A stretch of 64,000 nt of DNA, taken from the NCBI RefSeq assembly GCF_031450785.1, contig NZ_JARTWB010000001.1, forward strand, positions 372,001-436,000, read 5' to 3'. The position numbers and the translations under genes are program-made. Shown here piece by piece: positions 17,921 to 25,786 of this stretch (position 1 is the first letter of the stretch; each line of letters starts with the position of its first letter). The stretch is from Caballeronia sp. LZ062. GTDB taxonomy: Bacteria; Pseudomonadota; Gammaproteobacteria; Burkholderiales; Burkholderiaceae. The notes below the pieces were generated by a model, which was given only the letters and a program-made list of their open reading frames with translations, made no database searches and was not told the DNA's origin.

Positions 17921-17959
17921 CTGAAGCACAGTCACGCTCTCACGAGGAGAGCGGCGACC

Positions 17960-18073
17960 TTACGCGGAGATGTTGATGTCCACGGTGGTGCTGGTCGAGG
18001 ACGAGCTCGACGCCTTGGCCGTGCCGCCAGAGATGTTTGCCTGAGCGAGAGCAGCGCGTTCGATCTTTTGCAT
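17960..18073 (-). CDS. Twin peptide B: 37-residue peptide with conserved N-half and Ser/Thr-rich tail
   Basis: ATG at 18073 with AAAGG 8 bases upstream; TAA at 17960-17962. Residues 1-17 are MQKIERAALAQANISGG, then TAKA, then a Ser/Thr run, ending TTVDINISA. It is a paralogue of the 37-residue peptide encoded 55 bases upstream: 14 of the first 17 residues are identical, and TAKASS is shared. The N-half looks like an amphipathic leader ending in Gly-Gly; the C-half is hydroxyl-rich with an alternating hydrophobic end. There is no signal peptide of Sec type. I do not recognise a family. Function unknown; a secreted or modified peptide is one possibility. Confidence 0.7.
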   Translation of the reverse strand: MQKIERAALAQANISGGTAKASSSSSTSTTVDINISA

Positions 18074-18128
18074 TTGAATACCTTTGTTGATTGCGATTGA
18101 AACGATGGTTCTACGGTGTCGAGCGGAC

Positions 18129-18242
18129 TTACCCCGTGATCGTGATCGTCACGTTGGTGTTGGACGAAGACGTGCTCGACGCCTTGGCCGTGCCACCAGC
18201 GATGTTTGCCTGAACCAGAGCAGCGCGGTCGATCTTTTGCAT
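18129..18242 (-). CDS. Twin peptide A: 37-residue paralogue, first gene of the pair
   Basis: ATG at 18242 with AGAGGC upstream; TAA at 18129-18131. Residues 1-17 are MQKIDRAALVQANIAGG, then TAKASSTSSSNTN and the end VTITITG. Same length and layout as peptide B. The conserved part (residues 1-22) and the divergent tail indicate duplication followed by selection on the N-half. Substitutions between the pair are conservative (Glu/Asp, Ala/Val, Ser/Ala), which argues for translation. No processing enzyme or transporter is encoded next to them. The neighbours are an Lrp regulator and Ap4A phosphorylase. Confidence 0.7.
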   Translation of the reverse strand: MQKIDRAALVQANIAGGTAKASSTSSSNTNVTITITG

Positions 18243-18581
18243 GATGTGCCTCTTGATAGAAACGAAATAAATTGAGGTGATACGCCGTGGAGGAGAGCCA
18301 CATGTTGTGAACCGGTTCCTTGCGTGCCTTTGCAGCAGCGTCCGACGCGCTCAGTCATGCCGCGCATTCGTTAAGCATAGCGAATGATTAACTGCATCCG
18401 CGAACGACCAAGTGGCAGGAAGTCTATCCAAACGAATGCCGGAATTGAACGCTGAAAAGTCCGAACTATCGAGGCGCATTGATGCGCTACGTACGGAAAG
18501 CGGCTACCCAGCAAGCAGCTCCCAAACGCAAGGTGATCAAAAGCAGCAAAATGCTCGCTTCAGCAATCACTCGTCAGACAC
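18243..18581. promoter_or_regulatory. Divergent region upstream of twin peptides and Ap4A phosphorylase
   Basis: 339 bases. It carries an inverted repeat CATTCG-N10-CGAATG at 18365-18386, which could be an operator or a hairpin in the peptide leader mRNA. The part nearest the peptides is AT-richer (about 18255-18285). Promoters could not be placed with certainty. No further gene is seen. Confidence 0.4.
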
Positions 18582-19484
18582 ATGAGCCAATCACAACGAC
18601 CCGTACTTCAGGCGCCTTCGTGGCAAGCCGTCGTCGAGCAAACCGGGCGCGCGCTCGCGTGCGGCGCGCTACGTCCCTTCGATACGGTGCAGCACGTCAT
18701 CGAAGACGCTGGCGTATCCTTTCTCGTGCGGCAGGCCGCGAACCTCGCGCGCAAGGACGAGGCGGCGAAGCTCGCGGCCAAGTCCGCCACCGATGCCGCC
18801 AGCGCCTGGCGCGATCCGTTTTCGCCATGCGAGGACGTGCTGCGCGTAGGCGATATCGGCGAGCGGCACTTCCTGTTGCTGAACAAGTTCAATGTGCTTC
18901 CGTATCACCTGCTGATTGTCACGGCGCAGTTCGAGCCACAAGAGTCTCTGCTCGATACCGACGACTTCGCCGCGCTCTTCGCATGCGTGAGCGAATTCGA
19001 CGGCCTCGGCTTCTACAACGGCGGCGCCATCGCCGGGTCGAGCCAGCCGCATAAGCACATGCAGATGGTCCGGCTGCCGCTCGACGGCTGCGCGGCGCCG
19101 ATCGAGCCGTTGATCGAAGCCGCGCGCGGCGACGCCATCTTTCGCGTGCCGCAGCTCGCGTTCGGGCACGCGGCGGCGTGGCTCGGCGATGCATCCGGCA
19201 TCACGCCGCAGGCCGCGCAACGCACGTATCGCGCAATGCTCGACGCGATCGGCGTCGAACCGCTCGACGTTGCCGGGGCGACGCATCAGTCGGCACCGTA
19301 CAACCTGCTCGTTACACGCCGCTGGATGCTCGCGGTGCCGCGCTCGGTGCCCGAGGTCGAAGGCATCGCGATCAACGCGCTTGGCTTCGCCGGCTCGCTT
19401 TTCGTGCGCGACGATGCACAACGCAGCATCGTCGAAACGCTCGGTCCGATGACGCTGCTCGCCCGAGCTTCGCGCCCCGTCTAG
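18582..19484 (+). CDS. ATP adenylyltransferase (Ap4A phosphorylase)
   Basis: 300 residues. The Apa1/2-type HIT motif QPHKHMQM lies near residue 150, preceded by FYNGGAIAGSS. The C-terminal half contains the family block SAPYNLLVTRRWMLAVPRS. These enzymes cleave Ap4A by phosphorolysis to ADP and ATP and help control alarmone-like dinucleotides. ATG at 18582 (MSQSQRPV). It is followed after 69 bases by the protease gene on the same strand. Confidence 0.88.
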   Translation: MSQSQRPVLQAPSWQAVVEQTGRALACGALRPFDTVQHVIEDAGVSFLVRQAANLARKDEAAKLAAKSATDAASAWRDPFSPCEDVLRVGDIGERHFLLLNKFNVLPYHLLIVTAQFEPQESLLDTDDFAALFACVSEFDGLGFYNGGAIAGSSQPHKHMQMVRLPLDGCAAPIEPLIEAARGDAIFRVPQLAFGHAAAWLGDASGITPQAAQRTYRAMLDAIGVEPLDVAGATHQSAPYNLLVTRRWMLAVPRSVPEVEGIAINALGFAGSLFVRDDAQRSIVETLGPMTLLARASRPV

Positions 19485-19553
19485 GGCCGCCGCGCGGCCT
19501 TGAAAAGCGTCCGGGCGGCCCGCATGTCGGCTCTCGAACATCCGGAGTCCACC

Positions 19554-20618
19554 ATGGGAAGCCGACCTCAATTCATCGACGATCTTGCGCGCGGCTCGCA
19601 AGACGCCGCGCTGTCGCAATCGCGAACGCAGACGCAAACGCAAACGCAAACGCAGCCGCTCGACGACACCGCGTTGCTCGATGCGTATTCGCGCACCGTG
19701 ATCGGCGCGCTCGAGCGCGTGCAGCAAGCCGTCGTTTTCATTTCGGTCGAGCGCGAACTGGCCGATGCCCGCGGTGCGCGCCGCCACGCGGGCGGCACCG
19801 GCTCGGGCTTCATCTTCACGCCCGACGGCTATCTGCTGACCAATAGTCACGTGGTTCACGGCGCAACGCGCATCACCGTGACGCTCGCGGACGGCGCGCA
19901 CTTCCACGCTGATCTCGTCGGCGACGATCCGGGCAGCGATCTGGCGGTGCTGCGTATCGGCTCGCCCGAACCGCTGCCGCACGTCGAACTGGGCGAATCG
20001 GGCAATCTGCGCGTGGGTCAGATCGCGATTGCGGTCGGCAATCCGCTCGGGCTTGCGCAGACTGTGACGACGGGCGTCGTGTCGGCGCTCGGACGGTCGC
20101 TGCGCTCGACGTCCGGCCGAATGATCTACGACGTCATCCAGACCGACGCCGCGCTCAATCCCGGCAATTCGGGCGGGCCGCTCATCAATTCGGCGGGACA
20201 GGTGATCGGCGTGAACACGGCCATCATTTCGGGCGCGCAGGCCATTTCCTTCGCGACCGCCATCGATACGGCCAAGTGGGTCATCATGCAGATCTTCGCA
20301 TATGGACGCGTGCGGCGCGCCTATATCGGCGTCGCCGGAACGACCGCGCCGGTGTCACGGCGCGTGCAGCGCTTCTTCGGGCTGACGTCGGCGAGCGCAG
20401 TGCACGTGATGGAAGTCGTCAAGGGAAGCCCGGCCGCGCTCGGCGGGCTGCGCACGGGCGACCGCATCGTCGCGGTGGATGGCGTGAACGTCGATAGCGT
20501 CGACGGCTTGCAGCGCGCGCTGGATGCGTCGCGTATCGAACGCGCCGTGAAGGTCGCGGTGCTGCGCGGGACGCAGCTGCTCGATCTCGAAGTGACGCCG
20601 GTCGAGCAGATCGGCTGA
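19554..20618 (+). CDS. S1C (HtrA/DegP-like) serine protease with one PDZ domain, no signal peptide
   Basis: 354 residues. The catalytic triad is complete: His in TNSHVVHG, Asp in GSDLAVL, Ser in NPGNSGGPL. One C-terminal PDZ domain (about 255-345) contains GSPAALGGLRTGDRIVAVDG. Family members normally carry a signal peptide or a TM anchor, but here the N-terminus is soluble (MGSRPQFIDDLARG) with a (TQ)5 repeat, so the protein is predicted cytoplasmic. The ATG at 19554 is preceded by GGAG at 6 bases; a weak TTG upstream (19500) does not add a signal peptide either. Confidence 0.87.
   Translation: MGSRPQFIDDLARGSQDAALSQSRTQTQTQTQTQPLDDTALLDAYSRTVIGALERVQQAVVFISVERELADARGARRHAGGTGSGFIFTPDGYLLTNSHVVHGATRITVTLADGAHFHADLVGDDPGSDLAVLRIGSPEPLPHVELGESGNLRVGQIAIAVGNPLGLAQTVTTGVVSALGRSLRSTSGRMIYDVIQTDAALNPGNSGGPLINSAGQVIGVNTAIISGAQAISFATAIDTAKWVIMQIFAYGRVRRAYIGVAGTTAPVSRRVQRFFGLTSASAVHVMEVVKGSPAALGGLRTGDRIVAVDGVNVDSVDGLQRALDASRIERAVKVAVLRGTQLLDLEVTPVEQIG
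19626..19655 (+). repeat. Five 6-bp units encoding (Thr-Gln)5
   Basis: Units ACGCAG, ACGCAA x3, ACGCAG inside the protease gene. The unit length is a multiple of three, so slippage would change the linker length without a frameshift. Confidence 0.9.
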
Positions 20619-20627
20619 TGCCTGTGT

Positions 20628-20669
20628 CTCGAAGACGGCGGCCATGTTGCGATGCCCGCCGTCTTCGAG
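20628..20669 (+). terminator. Hairpin after the S1C protease gene
   Basis: Perfect 14-bp inverted repeat CTCGAAGACGGCGG / CCGCCGTCTTCGAG with a 14-base loop, starting 10 bases after the stop codon. There is no T run, so it may stabilise the 3' end or terminate weakly. Confidence 0.6.
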
Positions 20670-21000
20670 CGCCTATGTTCCCTGCTTCCGGTCTCCCGCG
20701 CCGGCTCTTGTCCTTGTCCATCGCGCGCCATGCGGCCGCGTCAATGTCTATCCCGTGCAGTGCTAAACGACTGAGCGCAATGGCTTATTCCGCGCAGGCA
20801 AACTGACGCGCGGCCTTCAGGCCCACGCTTTGCGTCATGTCAAGCGTTCTGGTGACTATGTGCGCTAGCAGCCGGTCAGGATCACCGTGATCCGGCCTAA
20901 TGATGAAAGCAGCAGGCGCATGAACGGGTCACCGTTCGGCCAGCCTGCCCTCCGGGGAAGGTCCCAAGGTCCACTGAGAACCAAGCAAAAAGGGATTGCC
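20670..21000. other. 331-base intergenic stretch
   Basis: No supported gene. It contains a short palindrome GATCACCGTGATC near 20879-20891 and, at its end, the AAGGGA ribosome site of the 55-residue gene. Confidence 0.4.
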
Positions 21001-21168
21001 ATGACCAAGCATATCAACAAGCATTCCGTACCGCGCCGCGAAGCCTTTCGCTGCAGCGGCCAGCAACTCGACGCCATCATGCGGTTTGCCGAAGAGCGCA
21101 AGCTCGACGAACGCCCGCTGCAATGGGTCGTCGCGCAGTACTGCCGGGCCCGCGCCAAAGCCGCGTGA
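21001..21168 (+). CDS. Unrecognised 55-residue basic protein
   Basis: ATG at 21001 with AAGGGA upstream. The product MTKHINKHSVPRREAFRCSG ... EERKLDERPLQWVVAQYCRARAKAA is basic and probably helical, with two Cys and no signal peptide. The good ribosome site and the compact single domain support it as real. Size and charge suggest a nucleic-acid or protein-binding role, but nothing specific is seen. Confidence 0.5.
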   Translation: MTKHINKHSVPRREAFRCSGQQLDAIMRFAEERKLDERPLQWVVAQYCRARAKAA

Positions 21169-21179
21169 GCGCTCGTTCG

Positions 21180-21563
21180 TCACTGTCCTGACAGCACGCG
21201 CTGTTTCAGCACCCAGATTGCCGTCGGCACGGCGTAATACGCGCTCACGTTGCCGGTGACGAGCTTGCCCGTGAGTTGAACGCGCGCGCGCTCCGCGGGT
21301 TCAGCGTCGATGATCTGCACTGCCGACACGTTCGACTGCTGCCGTCCGCCCTGCCCCGTGCCCGCGCTGGTTACGCAAACCGGACTTGCCAGTGACAGCA
21401 CCAACGCCGGTTTCGCGTCCGCATCGGCCTGATGCGTCGCCTGGCGCGTCACCGTGCCTTCGAGCGTGACGACATCGCCGTCGCTGTAGCACTGCGCCGC
21501 CCACGCCGGACTCGCGCCCACTGCGGCCAGCACGAACATCCACGCGGACGCTTTCGCCGTCAT
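21180..21563 (-). CDS. Secreted DUF4431 domain protein
   Basis: 127 residues. Sec signal peptide MTAKASAWMFVLAAVGASPAWA, mature AQCYSDGDVVTLEGTV. An OB-like beta-rich domain follows, with SPVCVTSA and VQLTGKLVTGN, as in DUF4431. Two Cys can form a disulfide in the periplasm. Monocistronic, convergent with the 55-residue gene. Function unknown. Confidence 0.72.
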   Translation of the reverse strand: MTAKASAWMFVLAAVGASPAWAAQCYSDGDVVTLEGTVTRQATHQADADAKPALVLSLASPVCVTSAGTGQGGRQQSNVSAVQIIDAEPAERARVQLTGKLVTGNVSAYYAVPTAIWVLKQRVLSGQ

Positions 21564-21837
21564 TCGGGCCTCGCGAAGAGCGCGCCGGTGCCGGCACGCG
21601 GGTTCTAAACGAAGGACACACTTTAGGCGATCCGCGATGGGGTCGCAACCCGGCTCATCTCCAGTACGCCGAACGGTCGCGTCCGCACGTGCGGGAACGG
21701 CCGTTGCTCAAATCGTAAGACGATCAACACAAGCGCGCGTTTCGGGAGCGCCGTCGTTCGATCATCGGTCAGCGACGCTCGCCCGTGACACGGAGCGTAA
21801 TACGCGACCCGCGCAGGCGGGCCGGCGGAGGGTGACG

Positions 21838-22293
21838 ATGATTCAAACGGCTAATCAGACGAGTCAGGTGATTGTGGGTGTGTTCGAGTCGTATCGCGAT
21901 GGACACGAGGCGCTCCGGGCGCTGCAAGAAGCAGGACTTTCGCGCGACGACGCGCATTTGTACCGCGCGGGACAGCACGACGCGACGCTCGACGCGTTTC
22001 CGATGCTGTCGCACGAAGAAGACGAAGCGGAATACGTCGCGCACGGCGAGCATCAGGGCGTGATCGGGGCGCACAACCGCTTCGCCACCCGTGAACTCGC
22101 GACGCCGCGCCCGCCCGCGCCTGCCTCATCGGACGACTGCTGCCGCGAGCGGACGCTGCTTGTCATCAAGATGACGGATGAAATCAAGCCCGGCGCACTG
22201 GGCGACATGCTGCACGAACACGGCGCCATCGCCGTGAAAGACCCGGCCGGTCACTGGCGTTTTTCGCCCTACCGGAACCACGCACGCGCCTGA
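21838..22293 (+). CDS. General-stress-17M-like domain protein
   Basis: 151 residues. The N-terminal VIVGVFESYRDGHEALRALQEAGLSRDDAHLY resembles the YflT/GsiB-adjacent '17M' fold found in stress proteins. The C-terminal half repeats a related ferredoxin-like pattern (TLLVIKMTDEIKPGALGDMLHEHGA). A Cys-Cys pair sits in the linker. The ATG at 21838 has GGAGGG at good distance. Probably a soluble stress protein; biochemical role unknown. Confidence 0.65.
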   Translation: MIQTANQTSQVIVGVFESYRDGHEALRALQEAGLSRDDAHLYRAGQHDATLDAFPMLSHEEDEAEYVAHGEHQGVIGAHNRFATRELATPRPPAPASSDDCCRERTLLVIKMTDEIKPGALGDMLHEHGAIAVKDPAGHWRFSPYRNHARA

Positions 22294-22310
22294 CAGACGC
22301 GCTTCCCGAC

Positions 22311-22526
22311 TTAATGCATCCGCCGATGCGCGGCCTGCGGGCAACGCGCCTCGGTGTCGCCGGACGAGCTGGAATTGCGCTCGGTCTCGCTGGCTTCTTC
22401 CTCTTCCGCCTCTTGCTGCGCCCGGCGCATGGCTTCCTGCGCCGCCGCCGCGCGCAGCGCGCGGCATTGCGCCGAACGCCGCAGCGTGGCGAGCAGGCGC
22501 ACCATCTCTTTCGGTCTCGTTCTCAC
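22311..22526 (-). CDS. Small 71-residue helical, Glu/Ala-rich protein
   Basis: GTG start at 22526 with GGAGG 5 bases upstream. MRTRPKEMVRLLATLRRSAQCRALRAAAAQEAMRRAQQEAEEEEASE forms one long amphipathic helix, then a Ser-rich tail. No family recognised. Low complexity lowers confidence, but the ribosome site is good. Confidence 0.4.
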   Translation of the reverse strand: MRTRPKEMVRLLATLRRSAQCRALRAAAAQEAMRRAQQEAEEEEASETERNSSSSGDTEARCPQAAHRRMH

Positions 22527-22838
22527 TGTCGCCTCCGCGCCGCAGGTTGAGAAACCACTTTAAGTCTAGGCGGCAAATAGCGACAGGCAAAGCAAATCAC
22601 GAGCACAATCACGAGCACAATCGAGCGCAGCGTTGAGCTTTTTACAGGGCGGCGGAAATCGCCCTGCGCCTTTGAAAGCGAACCGTCTAGTACATTTTCG
22701 ACCGCCGTGACCTCTGCACAACAGCATCGCGCGGAACATTACTGCCGCCTTGTCAGCATGTGTTCATGTCCGCAAAATGCAAGCAACGGCTTAAAAGCGC
22801 CGGCCCGAATTCGCGGATGACAACCCGGTGGACACTCG
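22527..22838. other. 312-base intergenic stretch
   Basis: No supported gene. It holds the promoters of the flanking divergent genes and a 12-bp tandem repeat at 22595-22618. Confidence 0.4.
22595..22618. repeat. 12-bp unit AATCACGAGCAC, two perfect tandem copies
   Basis: Copies at 22595-22606 and 22607-22618, then a partial third copy (AATC). About 220 bases upstream of the DMT transporter start. Confidence 0.8.
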
Positions 22839-23774
22839 ATGGCGACCTTAGAGGGCAAGACGCGTTTCTCGATTGGTACCGAGACCACCGGCGCTGGCAT
22901 CGCCGTCATGATCCTCACCACGGCGGCATTCGCGGCGAGCGATTCCACCGTCAAGCTCATCGGCGCCGCGGTGCCGATCGTCGCGCTGTTATGGGTGCGC
23001 TACCTGTTTCAGATGATCGTGCTCGGCGTCTGGCAGGCGCAGCGCGGCGCATTCGGCCTCTTCCGCACCTTCCGCACCGGCACTCTTAAGCTGCAAGTCG
23101 TCCGCGCGCTGCTGTTGCTCGCCAATTCGGCCTGCACCTTCGCGGGGTTGAGATACCTGCCGCTTCCCGTGACGACTTCCCTTGCGATGCTCGCGCCGCT
23201 CATCTCGACGCTGCTCGCCGCACTCGTGCTGAAGGATCACGTATCGCGCAGCAAATGGGCGATGGTCGTGCTCGGGTTCATCGGCATGTTGCTGATCGTG
23301 CGGCCGGGCGGCAGCGACTTCACGTGGACGGTGATTCTGCCGATCGGCTCCGCGACAACCTTCGCCTGCTTTCAGGTCGTGTCGAGCCATCTATCGCGCG
23401 TGGACGACGCAATCACGACCAACTTCCTGACCGCCCTCGTCGCGACGCTCGTGCTGTGCGCGCTCGTGTGGGCGGATCAGGCGCGGCTTCTGCCGGAACT
23501 GGCGCGCGTCGGCGTGGGGAGCTGGCTTCTCGTTGCATTCATGGCGACGATGGCGACCGGCGGCCAGTTGCTGATGCTTCAGGCGTTGCGCCGCGCGCCG
23601 CTTTCGGTGCTCATGCCGTTCTCATACGCGCAACTGGCGTTCGCGTCGTGCTTCAGCTGGCTGCTGTTCGGGCAGGCGCCGGATGCGTGGATGACGGCGG
23701 GCATGTGCGTGATCGCGGCGAGCGGGATCGGGACCGTGCTGATGCACGGGCGCAAGGCAGCGGAGGCAACCTAG
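22839..23774 (+). CDS. EamA/DMT-family transporter
   Basis: 311 residues with ten hydrophobic segments in two EamA repeats (about 20-145 and 165-300). The usual motifs are seen, such as LRYLPLPVTTSLAMLAPLISTLLAALVLKD at the end of the first repeat and LSVLMPFSYAQLAFASCFSWLLFG in the second. Members export metabolites such as amino acids; the substrate cannot be assigned. ATG at 22839. Monocistronic. Confidence 0.88.
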   Translation: MATLEGKTRFSIGTETTGAGIAVMILTTAAFAASDSTVKLIGAAVPIVALLWVRYLFQMIVLGVWQAQRGAFGLFRTFRTGTLKLQVVRALLLLANSACTFAGLRYLPLPVTTSLAMLAPLISTLLAALVLKDHVSRSKWAMVVLGFIGMLLIVRPGGSDFTWTVILPIGSATTFACFQVVSSHLSRVDDAITTNFLTALVATLVLCALVWADQARLLPELARVGVGSWLLVAFMATMATGGQLLMLQALRRAPLSVLMPFSYAQLAFASCFSWLLFGQAPDAWMTAGMCVIAASGIGTVLMHGRKAAEAT

Positions 23775-23790
23775 CGTCCGCGACCGCGCC

Positions 23791-24075
23791 TCATGAAACG
23801 TGCGAGGCCGCGTGCGTTTGACCGGTACAAAGCCAGTGCACGTCGACATCGAGCGCGTTGGCGATTCGCCTGAATGCGTGAAGTGGCGGCACCGTAATGC
23901 CTCGCCGCCAGAATTGGACGTCGTCTTCGCTAGCGTCGACCCATTTGGCCGCTTTGGCGGAACTGACGTTGGCGCGCTGCATGGCGCGGTCGAGGCGCGC
24001 GGCGATTGCGCGCCGCAGTACGTTGTCTTCGTGACTGCGTTCCAGGTGTCCGATGGTTCGGGTATGTCGGCCCAT
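23791..24075 (-). CDS. Small HTH (XRE-like) DNA-binding protein
   Basis: 94 residues. AIAARLDRAMQRANVSSAKAAKWVDASEDDVQFWRRGITVPPLHAFRRIANALDVDVHWLCTG matches a Cro/CI-type helix-turn-helix, where ITVPPLHAFRRIANALDV is helix 4-5. ATG at 24075. There is no partner toxin gene beside it. The target is unknown. Confidence 0.65.
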   Translation of the reverse strand: MGRHTRTIGHLERSHEDNVLRRAIAARLDRAMQRANVSSAKAAKWVDASEDDVQFWRRGITVPPLHAFRRIANALDVDVHWLCTGQTHAASHVS

Positions 24076-24417
24076 TCTGCTTCAACTCTCTCGATTTATA
24101 TTTTCGCCGTTCAGCGCCGGCTGATATTCGCGCACGTCGGAATCATACGAAGTCACGATGACGAGGCAGTGACACGAGGAATCCAATCTGCGCTGCGTTA
24201 TGAAACCGCAGGCCGGATTCTTTCAAAACGAGGGGATCAACGTCAAGTGGGAAAACAACGCACTAACGCGATATACGTTAAGTGTTTACCCGCTTACTGA
24301 GAACAGTCAGACGACTGCGGGCATTATCGGACGGACGATCGTGCGATTAATTGTCTCATTACGCTTTTAGGTAGCGTTTAAAAAAGCCGCTCCTATTAGC
24401 AGCCCGGAAAATCGCAA
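24076..24417. other. 342-base AT-richer intergenic stretch
   Basis: No supported gene. GC falls clearly below the neighbours, especially 24320-24417. It holds the promoter of the HTH gene (minus strand) and leads into the phasin promoter. Confidence 0.4.
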
Positions 24418-24445
24418 TTGACAGCGATTTTCTCTTGTCTAGAAT
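24418..24445 (+). promoter_or_regulatory. Sigma-70 promoter of the phasin gene
   Basis: Perfect -35 TTGACA (24418-24423), 16-base spacer, and -10 TAGAAT (24440-24445), 63 bases before the phasin ATG. One of the strongest consensus promoters in the window, consistent with abundant phasin expression. Confidence 0.8.
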
Positions 24446-24507
24446 GAACCGCTCGCTGCACCGCACCATCACGCCCAGTTCAAAGGCAATTTCCCATGGA
24501 GTCGAGC

Positions 24508-25086
24508 ATGAGCAGTCTTGCGCCAGAAAACTTTCTCGCAACCCAGCGGGCCGGCTTGGATGCCACCTTCGGATTCGCCACTCAGGCCGTTCAGGGTTTC
24601 GAGAAACTCGTCGATCTCAATGTGAACACGTTGAGGACCGCCCTTTCGGAACATCAGGATTTCATCGGCAAAACACTTGCCGTGCGAGATATTCAGGAGT
24701 TCTTCGCCATCCTGAACGGCCGGATGCAAGCCAACGCACAGCGCGCGCAAGCGTACTGGCAAGGCGTCAACGATATTGCCACCAGCGTGCGCGGCGCTTA
24801 TATGCAGGCGGCTCAGGATCAACTCGAAAAATCGCAGCGCAACGCGCAGGCGTTCGTCGAAAGCCTCGTCACGAACGCTCCGCTCGGCAGCGAAGCCGTA
24901 GTGTCGGCGTGGAAGTCCGCTATCGACTCCGCGACGCAATCGGCCAATTGCGCTTACGAGGCGGCGCGCAACGCAACGCGCCAGGTGGTTCAGGCCGCGC
25001 AGACCGAAGCGTCCACCGCCGTCACCGTGCCGGCGCCGACTGCCGTTCGCGTCGTGTCGAGCAAGCCGGCGAACGCCAAGAAGTAA
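24508..25086 (+). CDS. phaP: Phasin-family PHA granule protein
   Basis: 192 residues. MSSLAPENFLATQRAGLDATFGFATQAVQGFEKLVDLNVNTLR and the helical body with EFFAILNGRMQANAQRAQAYW match the Phasin_2 family of Burkholderiales. Phasins coat polyhydroxyalkanoate granules and control their size. ATG 24508 is preferred over the in-frame ATG 24496 because GGAG lies 6 bases upstream and the family N-terminus starts there. The tail is Ala/Lys-rich. Driven by the strong promoter at 24418. Confidence 0.9.
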   Translation: MSSLAPENFLATQRAGLDATFGFATQAVQGFEKLVDLNVNTLRTALSEHQDFIGKTLAVRDIQEFFAILNGRMQANAQRAQAYWQGVNDIATSVRGAYMQAAQDQLEKSQRNAQAFVESLVTNAPLGSEAVVSAWKSAIDSATQSANCAYEAARNATRQVVQAAQTEASTAVTVPAPTAVRVVSSKPANAKK

Positions 25087-25102
25087 GCGCGGCCGAAGCG
25101 CT

Positions 25103-25483
25103 TCAGCCTGTAAAGGCCGTGAGCACGAGTTCGTGCGAGCGGCCGATCCACACCGCCGAATCGCGATGGTCGCGCAGATCGTCGCCCGTATTCGGATGCA
25201 TGAAGATATCGAGCGCGCCGTGGTTGAGCGCGAGCCATTCGAGCATCGGCGTGAGTCGCTCGCTGCCGAAGCCGAGTTGGAACGACCATAGCGGATGCGG
25301 TCCGACCGGGCGTTCGTGAAAGCGCCCGATCGCAAGCGCGCCGCGTTCAAGCTCGCCTGCGAACTGCTCGGCGATCACCTGCCTGAACTGCCAAGCCGCG
25401 TCGCGGCTCGCGGCGTCGAAATAGACGTGGGCGTGCCAGCCTGATACCGCGGGGGTGTCGTGTGCTTCCATCGTTTCATCCAT
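25103..25483 (-). CDS. DOPA 4,5-dioxygenase-family protein
   Basis: 126 residues. GWHAHVYFDAASRDAAWQFR (metal-ligand His pair), GRFHERPVGPHPLWSFQLGF and ALNHGALDIFMHPNTGDD are the signature blocks of the short DOPA 4,5-dioxygenase family. Many bacterial members lack a defined substrate. In-frame starts are at 25483 (ATG) and 25471 (ATG); 25483 is used. Monocistronic. Confidence 0.85.
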   Translation of the reverse strand: MDETMEAHDTPAVSGWHAHVYFDAASRDAAWQFRQVIAEQFAGELERGALAIGRFHERPVGPHPLWSFQLGFGSERLTPMLEWLALNHGALDIFMHPNTGDDLRDHRDSAVWIGRSHELVLTAFTG

Positions 25484-25540
25484 GCGCGGCAATATTGAGA
25501 CACGTCCGATTTTAGCGAAACGGTCCGCGCGGCGCGCGTT

Positions 25541-25678
25541 TCAATACGCGCCGCCGCTGCCGCTGCTGCTTCCACTGGACGAGCGGTTGTACGACGCGCC
25601 GCCGCCGTCCGTCTGACACCCGGCGAGCGTCGCGGCGAGTAGCGCCAACGCGACCAAGGCGATTCTTGCGAGCTTCAT
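25541..25678 (-). CDS. Small lipoprotein
   Basis: 45 residues. MKLARIALVALALLAATLAGC is a lipoprotein signal peptide with lipobox LAGC (Cys 21). The mature part is short and Gly/Ser-rich (QTDGGGASYNRSSSGSSSGSGGAY). The ATG at 25678 follows GGAGG. Similar tiny lipoproteins are common in Burkholderia; function unknown. Confidence 0.7.
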   Translation of the reverse strand: MKLARIALVALALLAATLAGCQTDGGGASYNRSSSGSSSGSGGAY

Positions 25679-25770
25679 AAAATGCCTCCGTTCGATTCGA
25701 TGGCGGCACCCGAGCGACGCCGCTTCCACTAAACGCACCGCCGAAGCCCGTTATTCCGCGTGCTAGACTA

Positions 25771-25786
25771 CTGTACATGCGTACAG
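25771..25786. promoter_or_regulatory. LexA (SOS) box covering the helicase start codon
   Basis: CTGTACATGCGTACAG is a perfect CTGT-N8-ACAG palindrome. The ATG of the helicase is bases 7-9 of the box, so bound LexA would sit on the translation start region. A second box of the same form lies upstream of uvrA in this window (57569-57584). Confidence 0.8.

Noticed and set aside
18129..18242. Twin peptides as a classic double-glycine bacteriocin
   Set aside because: Gly-Gly and the Ile at -4 fit, but positions -7, -8 and -12 of the usual leader do not, and no C39 peptidase transporter is adjacent. Left as an unassigned peptide family.
24100..24300. Plus-strand frame opposite and upstream of the HTH gene
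   Set aside because: No ribosome site and no domain; the stretch is AT-rich promoter DNA.
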